Shown: piece after piece, positions 33,084 through 41,500 of the stretch
Layout: every line of letters begins with the position of its first letter
Numbering within the stretch: the stretch's first letter is position 1
Position numbers and translations under genes: made by a program
From: Oligoflexia bacterium
Lineage (GTDB): Bacteria > Bdellovibrionota_C > UBA2361 > JBGSMV01
NCBI GenBank assembly: GCA_019694515.1
Contig: JAIBBU010000011.1
Span: forward strand, 1 to 64,000
Direction: 5' to 3'
Length of the DNA stretch: 64,000 nucleotides
The notes under the pieces: model-generated
The model's input: only the letters and a program-made list of their open reading frames with translations
What the model was told of the DNA's origin: nothing
Databases searched by the model: none

Positions 33084-35183
33084 TTAGCGGTTGGTTAGGA
33101 CTCGTTCCAAAGTCTCTACCTGTGAGTTCTTGAGAGCATAGATCTCGTATACAAGGACATCTATTTTATTTTGAATCTCCGCGGACTCTGCGTCAGGGCC
33201 GCTGTTTGCGGCGGCCACTTCGAGCATACTGCGACTCAGCTGGGCAAGGGCCGGAACATAGGAAGAAAAAGCTTTAGCCAGCGGAAAATCCTTGAGATCG
33301 CCGTTCACGATTTTCGGGAAGAGCCGACGTTGGGATTTTCGGCCAGCATACTTGATCACGAACGAAGCCAACTTGGAATTGAAAATTGCACAGAGCGACA
33401 GCATTTCATCTGCGTCTGCCTGGCCTGCAGCCAGCACATGCAGAACTGATTTATTGTAGAGCAGAGGCTTATCCGCATAGGCTGCGATCATTACATAGGG
33501 GCAGGGGTGTAGAATCTCTCGAATCAGGACCCGCGGCCCGCTAAATCTCTCCAAGGACTGCGGTTCTGCAAGCCAAGGCCCATAGCGCAGGAAACCGCCT
33601 GACCAATGGACTGAGTAACGCTGAATATCGGCCCCTTCTAGATATGGAATGCAGCTGTGATCCTCGCGGATGTTGGTGTGAAAGATCCGTTCCTTAGAGG
33701 CTCGCGGCGACTGGGGTGGCGAGCCTTTGCCGGCTGCATAAGCTTGCAGCGCGATCATCGGCACAAATCCGGCTGGATGGATCGCTAGTGGAATGCTGCG
33801 CTCGTTGAGATATTCCATGAGTGCAGAGGTGTCGTTGGTCCACGCCAGCGGAATGGCGGCGCCCGCATGCTTGAGACACTCCTCCACCGGAATCTTGTTG
33901 ATTAGTTCGGTCTTGCCATGTTCAAGGGAAATGGATCGATATACCTCGATGTGGTCAGCGCGTACGCCTTTCTCCACGCGGAAGGTTACAGCTTCGACCG
34001 ACGGTTCGTCGAAAACCGGCGAATCGAATAGCGTTACGCATTGCAGCGTACGCTCTGAGAGAAAGAGCTTTCGAACCGCACTTCCCCCGTCGATTCCTAA
34101 CCAAGAATTGGGCACTACAAATGACAGCACTCCGCGGCTATTCAGTAAACGATAGCCCTTGACCATGAAGGCCAAATACTTATTGAGCTTGCCGCTGCGT
34201 TCTCCCACGAAAATCTGTTTGAGCCGTACATTCTCTGCGCTGCCGATCTGGTTGTCGCGTGAAAGGCCGTAGGGCGGATTTCCGATAATTACGTCGAAGC
34301 CTCCTGCGGCAAAAACCTGAGGAAAATGCACCGCCCACTCAAATGGTTCAAACTCGAAAGCCTCTTCTTGTTCGCCCATCAGGTCTAGCTGTGATTCGCT
34401 AATCAAGCTGTTGCCCTGTTTGATATTGGAGGAAAGATCCGGGAGTTCGGAGTCGATTTCGCCGAAAAAGGCGAGCTGCTCTTCCTTAAAAATATAAAGC
34501 AGCAAGGCCAGTTTGGTCATCTCGACAGAATCGCGATCGCGGTCAACGCCAAAAATACTGGAAGTTAAAATTTGCACCCGTTGTGCGCGGGAGGTTTGCA
34601 AAGTACCGCCAGCGTCAATAATCGCTTGCTTATAAGCCTCGAGCAAAAATACTCCGGCGCCGCAGGCCGGGTCCAGGATGCGCAGTGCGGCCTCTGGTGC
34701 GCGGTGAATGCGCGCGGCTTTAATCGCATCCCGGGCGATGGCGGCCGCAAGCCGTATCGGCGTGTAGAATACACCGTTCTTGTTATGCAGGCCGGCATGC
34801 ACGAATTTTTCGAATAGAAAGGAGAGCCCTTCGATCGACAACTTTGAACCTAGAGCTATGCAGTCATGCGTCAGGGGAGCGACCGCGACGGCTGGCAAGC
34901 GCAGTGCCTCAAAGTTCGAGCAATAGAAGAGCGCTAGGCCGAAGCGTCGATCGCAACTCTTAAGCCATTCCAGTATCAAAGTGAACGGATCCTGAGACTG
35001 ATCTATGGCCGCCGCCGGAATCGAATCGGGACACCCAATACGGGAAGCGAAGGCGGCTGCCACTAGCGAGAAGACTAACCGCCGCTCTGGTTCGCCGTGA
35101 CCCGCATGGAAACGGGTTTCCAAAATCTCCTTAATTGCTCTGAGATTTCTACGCTGCACCGTGTGGAAACGCGACTTCAACAT
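33084..35183 (-). CDS. Solitary N6-adenine DNA methyltransferase (Eco57I/TaqI type)
   Basis: A 699-aa DNA methyltransferase. The SAM motif I DPACGAGVFLLEAY is near residue 170 and the catalytic motif NPPYG near 300, giving the gamma-class N6-adenine order. The C-terminal 300 residues resemble TaqI-like target recognition regions (FVVPNSWLGIDGGSAVRKLF, then SQRRLFPKI). The N-terminal 130 residues are helical with no clear nuclease motif, so this is probably an orphan or regulatory methylase rather than a type IIG restriction enzyme. No restriction endonuclease, BREX or DISARM partner is nearby. Target sequence unknown. Confidence 0.85.
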   Translation of the reverse strand: MLKSRFHTVQRRNLRAIKEILETRFHAGHGEPERRLVFSLVAAAFASRIGCPDSIPAAAIDQSQDPFTLILEWLKSCDRRFGLALFYCSNFEALRLPAVAVAPLTHDCIALGSKLSIEGLSFLFEKFVHAGLHNKNGVFYTPIRLAAAIARDAIKAARIHRAPEAALRILDPACGAGVFLLEAYKQAIIDAGGTLQTSRAQRVQILTSSIFGVDRDRDSVEMTKLALLLYIFKEEQLAFFGEIDSELPDLSSNIKQGNSLISESQLDLMGEQEEAFEFEPFEWAVHFPQVFAAGGFDVIIGNPPYGLSRDNQIGSAENVRLKQIFVGERSGKLNKYLAFMVKGYRLLNSRGVLSFVVPNSWLGIDGGSAVRKLFLSERTLQCVTLFDSPVFDEPSVEAVTFRVEKGVRADHIEVYRSISLEHGKTELINKIPVEECLKHAGAAIPLAWTNDTSALMEYLNERSIPLAIHPAGFVPMIALQAYAAGKGSPPQSPRASKERIFHTNIREDHSCIPYLEGADIQRYSVHWSGGFLRYGPWLAEPQSLERFSGPRVLIREILHPCPYVMIAAYADKPLLYNKSVLHVLAAGQADADEMLSLCAIFNSKLASFVIKYAGRKSQRRLFPKIVNGDLKDFPLAKAFSSYVPALAQLSRSMLEVAAANSGPDAESAEIQNKIDVLVYEIYALKNSQVETLERVLTNR

Positions 35184-35338
35184 CGATCTTGATATTATCT
35201 ACATACCTTCTCGATGAAAATGCATTGATTCGGAGGATAAAATACGGTGTCTCGCTGGATTGGCGGGCTGCGAAGCAAGTGTTTCCGCATGCAGCCCCTA
35301 GGCCCCCTTTCGAATGCGCTCCGAACTACGGCGGCGGT

Positions 35339-35373
35339 GGGGGCGTTCGGGGCAAGTACCGAAGGCCGCCCCC
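35339..35373 (+). other. GC-rich hairpin in the glucan synthase leader
   Basis: GGGGGCG pairs with CGCCCCC, a 3-base bulge follows, then TTCGG pairs with CCGAA around an 8-base loop. The twelve base pairs form a stable structure that could act in transcription termination/antitermination or translation of the long mRNA. No known riboswitch consensus was recognised. Confidence 0.5.
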
Positions 35374-35541
35374 ATTGGACGACTGCCTAGGCGTCGCTGC
35401 GTGGCCCAACGACCCACTAAAACCAATGGCGCGCTGCAGATGGAAGTAGTAAACCTTTTACGAGGATCGTTAAATTTTTCAGGGCGTTAGCTCCGGGTTC
35501 GGATACCCCAGGAACGGCGCTCGGTCCCTGCACGCAATCAT

Positions 35542-35546
35542 AGGAG
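35542..35546 (+). promoter_or_regulatory. Ribosome binding site selecting a TTG start
   Basis: AGGAG stands nine bases before TTG 35556, with no ATG or GTG at a better place. This supports initiation of the giant glucan synthase gene at a TTG codon, which may keep its synthesis low. Confidence 0.6.
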
Positions 35547-35555
35547 CATCAGAAT

Positions 35556-38500
35556 TTGGAAGGTATTTTTGGGTTGGCGCTTTCCCCGAGCCGGCTTTTA
35601 AAGCGCACGGCGCCGGCGCTCTCTCTGAATGGAAATTTGCAGCCGGACAATCCGCTACGCTCTGAGATCTTCACCCGCGAGGATCTGGCTACCCACGCTC
35701 GAACCTTAGCGCAACAGCACAAGGTCAGTTCGCTCAAGATCAGCGGCAAGGATCTTTTTTCGCGCTTTGCGGAGAACTGCGTAGTAATCGAAAAGGCGTA
35801 TTTTGCCTTTGGCCGCGTTTCCGCCAAGGAGCATTTGACTCCCGGAGCTGAATGGCTGCTCGATAACTACCATGTCGTAGAAGAGCATGTGCGCGAGATT
35901 AAAGCGCATCTTCCGAAATCTTATTATCAAACCTTGCCGAAGATCGTCAGCGAGGAGTTTCTCGGATACCCCCGAGTATACCATTTAGCCTATGAGGTGA
36001 TTGCACATACCGACGCGGTTTTTGATGGAGATCTGCTGGCCCAGTTTATTCAAGCCTATCAAAGCGTAAGCGTGCTAACGATTGGGGAGCTTTGGGCGTT
36101 CCCAATCATGTTGCGCTTAGCTCTGATCGAGAATTTACGGCGCCTCGCGACAGCCAATCTGGCGGTGAAGGAATCGAGAAGTGCCGCCGAGGAATTAGTC
36201 GATGATGTGCTGGGTAAGGAGGATCTAGCTGGTACTGATATTCTATTGAATCTAGCGGCGCACATTAAGCAGCATCCAGAGTTATTGCAGAGCGGAGCTG
36301 CGCATATGTTGCGGCGGCTGCGGGGCAAGGGCTTAAAAGCGGCGCTAACGCAGCAGTGGATTGAGCAACGGCTGCGCGAAGGTGGCATTGATCCTGAAGA
36401 GCTAATGCGGCGTGAGCATCACGATCATGCTGCTAATCAGATCTCCACCGGCAACACCGTAACTTCGCTAAAAGCGGTCAGCTCCTACAACTGGCGGGGC
36501 TGGTTTGAAAGCACCAGTCGTGTGCATACCATTCTGTCTCAGGATCCAGCCGGTATTTACGAACGCAGCGATTTTCAGACGCGGGACCGCTGTCGTCAGA
36601 CCATCGAAAAACTGTCGCGGCGCTGCAGTCAAAGTGAAATCGAAATTAGCGAAACAGTCAAACGGCTGGCTGCCAATCATATTGATGGACCGGATCTGCG
36701 GCTGGCGCATGTCGGATATTATCTGGTCGATCGTGGTCTGGTGGATTTGGAGAAGACCCTTGGTGCGCGGGTGCCTTGGTATCTCAAAGGACTGCGCTTT
36801 CTGGCACGCCATGCAGCCCATTTCTATTTAGGCGCGATCTTGGCGCTGACATTGTGCCTGATATTTTACTGCGCCGTAACTGTCACAACGCTAGGCACTT
36901 CCGGCCCCATTTATATACTTTTCGTCCTGTTGGTGCTGGTTCCGAGCAGCCAGCTGGCCAGCGATCTTGCGCAGTGGGTGATCACCCATCTGACTAAACC
37001 CTTTGTGCTGCCTAAGCTTGATTTCGAAGGCGGTATCCCCGATCAGCATCGCACTCTAGTGGCTGTGCACGCGCTTTTCACGGACAAGGAAAGTATTCAA
37101 CGCGCGATTGACTTGCTCGAAGTGCGCTATTTGGCGAATGAAGATCCTAATCTATTCTTCTCGATTTTGGGCGACTTGGCTGATGCACCGCAGGCCAATA
37201 TGCCCGGAGATCGTGATCTAATTCAATTTACCGAATCGCAGATCGCTGCGCTCAATAAGCGCTACGTCAAATCCGGCGATGCGATGCGCTTCTTCATTCT
37301 CTTCCGGAAAAGGGTATGGAACGAGGCGCAGAATTGCTTCATGGCGTGGGAGCGTAAGCGCGGAAAGGTGACCGAACTCAACCGTTTAATTTCCGGAGCC
37401 GAAGATACGACCTTTAGCAACGTAGTAGCTGAGCTGCCCACCTTACGCTCGATCAAATATGTAATTACCCTGGACGGAGATTCGCAGCTTCCGCGCGGCA
37501 CGGCGCGCCGGATGATTGAGGCCTTGGCGCATCCCTTAAACCGGCCAGTTTACGATCCGGCAGCGCGTCGGATCGTTCAGGGCTACGGTATTATTCAGCC
37601 GCGTGTAGGCGTCTCATTGACCAGCGCGAACGTTTCGCGCTTTTCCCGTATTTTTGCGGGTAACGCCGGACTGGATCCTTATACCAGCACCGTATCTGAT
37701 GTTTATCAGGACGTCTTCGGGGAAGGATCCTTTGTTGGTAAGGCCATCTATGACGTGCAGGCGTTCGAGCAAGCGATGCACGACAAGGTGCCCGACAACG
37801 CACTGCTTAGTCACGACCTGTTCGAAGGTATCTTTGTGCGGGTGGCTTTGGCGACTGATATCGAGCTGTTAGATGAGTTTCCTTCTAAGCCGCATGTCCA
37901 TGCCCGCCGTCAACATCGCTGGACTCGTGGCGACTGGCAGCTTTTGCCTTGGCTCTTTTCGCGCGTACCTGATCAATCAGGTAAAAAATACTCAACCGCG
38001 GTTACGAATCTGGGTTGGTGGAAATTATTCGACAACCTGCGGCGCAGCTTGGTTGCCCCTTCGCTCTTCCTCTTTCTGCTATTGGCCTGGTTAGCATTAC
38101 CGCAGTGGAAAGCATTCTGGGATCTATTGGTCATCCTGGTAATCGCTTTCCCCGTATACGCTAATCTTGCCAATGCGCTAATGATGCCGCCGCTTGGTTT
38201 AATTCTCAGTGTCTACGTGCGGGGCTTAGGACGTGATCTCTTCAAGCACTCGATTCAGGCTCTGCTTTCGATCAGCTTTCTGCCGTATCAGGCGTTCTCA
38301 AATACGCATGCCATTCTGGTGACGCTTTACAGAATGTATCTGTCAAAGCGCAACCTGCTGGAGTGGGAAACTGCCTCGCATTCGGAACGACGGCTTGGAT
38401 CTGATTTTGGCAGCATCGGCTCTCAGATGCTGTCTGGTGTAACGCTGGCCGCCATAGCGCACGCGCTGGTCTTTTATCTGGCACCGCACAGCATGAGCTA

Positions 38501-41500
38501 CGCCGCGCCGTTTCTCTTCCTATGGTATCTCTCACCGATCTTCGCCTGGTGGGTGAGCCAGCCGATCTCGCATGCCGGCAGGGATGTCTCTGCACTGCAG
38601 CGCAGTTACTTGAAAGTTGCAGCTTGGGATACATGGCGCTTTTTTGAAACCCTGATGAATGAGCGCAATAATTACCTCATTCCCGATAATATCCAGCTAA
38701 TTCCAAACCGCATAATTGCCGAGCGGACCTCTCCAACCAACATCGGCTTGGCCTTACTGGGTACGATCGCGGCCCATGATCTGGGTTTCTTGCCTCTGTC
38801 GAGCGTGATCAACCGGCTTAGTCTGACCTTTGCCACACTTGCCAAATTGGAACGGTACAAAGGCCATTTCCTGAACTGGTACCAGACCGCGACGCTGCAA
38901 TCGTTGTATCCGCGCTACGTATCGCATGTGGACTCGGGAAATTTTGTCGCTAATGTAGTGGCGGCGCGGGTGAGCTTCAATGAGTTCGTGCATGTTCCGC
39001 TGCGGACCGAGCGGCACTGGCAGCATGTAGCGTATCTGCTGGGGCTGGTTGAAGAGGCCTTTGAAAAATCGGGACGCGCTATTCCGAACGAGTTCAAGAC
39101 ACTCGAACGAAAATTGGCCTCACCAGGCAGCGGCTTCGACCATCTTAATGCCTGTCTGCACTCCGTGGGAGGAGTGGTGCAGCTGCTAAAGGAGCATGGC
39201 GGTTGGCGCGCTGCCATCGATTGCGAGACCAAGGCTGATAGTATTGTTTACGAGCTGCAGGAGCTATCACAGCTGCGCCAGCTATTTGCATGGTATGAGC
39301 CGTTGTCGCAATTCGTGGCCGTGATTAAGGCTCAAGCGGTCCGTGAAACAGCGGCAGCGCGCTCGCAGTTTGAGAGAAGAGTAAAGAGCGTATTAACCAT
39401 CCTCGATGGGCGCCCCCTAACACTGAGCCTGCTTACCAAAGTGCACCGCCGCTTAGGAGCGGTATTACGGGGATTCTCAGAGGAGCACGTCGGACAGCGG
39501 CCACCTCCGGAGGTCGAAACTATCGTAGCTGATCTCGAGCGCGGCCTAACCTCGAGCATCAAGGCGGTCGAAGAGCTGATTGAAAAGAACAACCGGCTAA
39601 TCGAGAGCAGTACCGAGATCATCGAATCGCCCGACTTCGGCTTTCTGTACGATGGTCGGAAGAATCTCTTTGTCATTGGTTACAACGTCGACGATGCACG
39701 CAGAGATGGCAGCTTTTACGATTTATTGGCATCAGAAGCGCGCGTTTCAAGCCTGTTTGCGATTGCGCAGGGGCAAGTTCCACAGAAGCATTGGTTTGCG
39801 CTGGGCAGAAATCTAACAGATTCACCGGGCGGAAAATGTCTGCTCTCATGGAGCGGCACGATGTTCGAGTATCTAATGCCGATCCTAATTACACGCAATT
39901 ATCCGAACACCATTCTTTCCGAAACCTATAATGCCGTAGTGCGTGCCCAGGAACTTTATGGCCGGAAACGTAGCGTGCCCTGGGGGGTATCAGAATCCGG
40001 ATACAGCGGCGTTGATTTCGAAAAAACCTATCAATACCGGGCTTTCGGCGTACCGGGGTTAGGACTGAAGCGTGGGCTTTCGGAGGATCTGGTGGTCTCT
40101 CCATATTCAAGTTTTCTGGCTTTACCGCTTGCTCCGCATTCGGTGCTCAAGAATGTGGAGGTATTGGAGCGCTCAGGCGGACGTGGCGAGTTTGGTTTTT
40201 ATGAAGCGCTCGACTACACCACTGAACGGCTGAGCTCCGAGGAAGAATGCCATGTCGTGAGGTCTTTCCTGGCCCATCATCAAGGCATGACTCTGATTTC
40301 AATCAGCAACTTCTTGCTCGATGGCATTTTCCAAGAGCGCTTCCATTCCGATCCGATCATTAAAGCCACTGAGTTGTTACTGCAGGAACGTTTCCCTGAT
40401 CGCGTGCCGGCAATTGTCCCGCATCAAGCCGAGCTCTCCCTGCTTGAAGACGAAGAGAGCGATCACCGTGTTTCTCGCGGCGAGCAGCTCTTTACTCCCC
40501 ACACCCGCTATCCGCGCACCCGCATTCTCTCCAACGGGCGCTATTCGGTCATGGTGGATAATGTGGGAAGCGGCTGGAGTTTCTTGGATCGTGATGTGTC
40601 GCTCACCCGCTGGCGTGAAGACCTGGTACGCAACGATTACGGTTACTATATATTCGTGAGAGATCGCGATACCGGCAAAGTCTGGTCGGTCGCATATCAA
40701 CCGACCAAGGTAGAGCCCGAAACCTACGAAGTCATTTTCAATCCCGATAAAGTCGAATTTAAGCGGCGTGATTTCGGAATCGCGCTGCAGACCGAGATCA
40801 CAATATCCCCGGAGGAGAACGTTGAAGTCCGAAGGGTCACGGTTAAGAACCTCTCCGGTAAGCCGCGCAGCATCGAGTTGACCAGCTTTGCAGAAGTCGT
40901 GCTGGGCAAGACCCGCGCAGATTCGGCGCATCCGGCTTTTGCGAAAATGTTCATCGAGAGCGAGTACGTGCAGGATTTTGACGCGTTGTTGTTCGCGCGC
41001 CGGCCGCGTGGATTACACGATGAAAAAATGTTTTTGCTGCATATGTGCAGCATGAGCGTGGTGTGGGACAAGGTGCAGTATGAGACCTCACGCAGTGAAT
41101 TTATCGGTCGCGGGTGTACGATCGCCGATCCGCTGGCGCTGAATGCCGGACGTAAGCTGCAGGGCTCCGTAGGAGCGGTGCTTGATCCGATATTTGCCAT
41201 GCGGGTGCGCATCGAGCTCGAACCTTGGGCCTCGGAAAGCGCTGCGTTCATAACAGCCGTGGCCAACAACAAGGATCAGCTGCTGCAAGTTGCGCGACGC
41301 TATCATGAAGTGCCGGCTGTGACGCGCGCTTTCGAAATGGCTTGGAGTCAAAGCAGCGTCGAACTGCGTCATGAGCAAATTACGATCGCCCAGACCCATG
41401 TTTTCCAGCGGCTTGCAAACTGCATCTTGTTCAACATTCCCGAAGTGCGCGGGGACGCCGAGCAGCTGACGCGCAATCGGCTTCAGCAATCGGGCTTCTG

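Larger units (their letters stand above)
35184..35555. other. Divergent region upstream of the glucan synthase
   Basis: This 372-base stretch holds the start sides of the methyltransferase and glucan synthase genes. An 86-codon frame inside it is GC-hairpin sequence and not protein-like. The notable element is a strong GC-rich hairpin around 35339-35373, about 180 bases before the glucan synthase start. Confidence 0.5.

Noticed and set aside
33084-35183. Methyltransferase as part of a BREX or DISARM system
   Set aside because: No PglZ, BrxC, helicase or nuclease genes lie on either side.
35339-35373. GC hairpin as a known riboswitch
   Set aside because: No conserved core of c-di-GMP, cobalamin, TPP or other common classes was found around it.
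35189-35449. 86-codon frame before the glucan synthase
   Set aside because: The sequence is largely a GC hairpin and polyglycine/proline artefacts; no start signal.
40377-40931. Several 100-180 codon frames opposite the glucan synthase gene
   Set aside because: All lie inside a well-supported 2949-codon gene and have no motif of their own.
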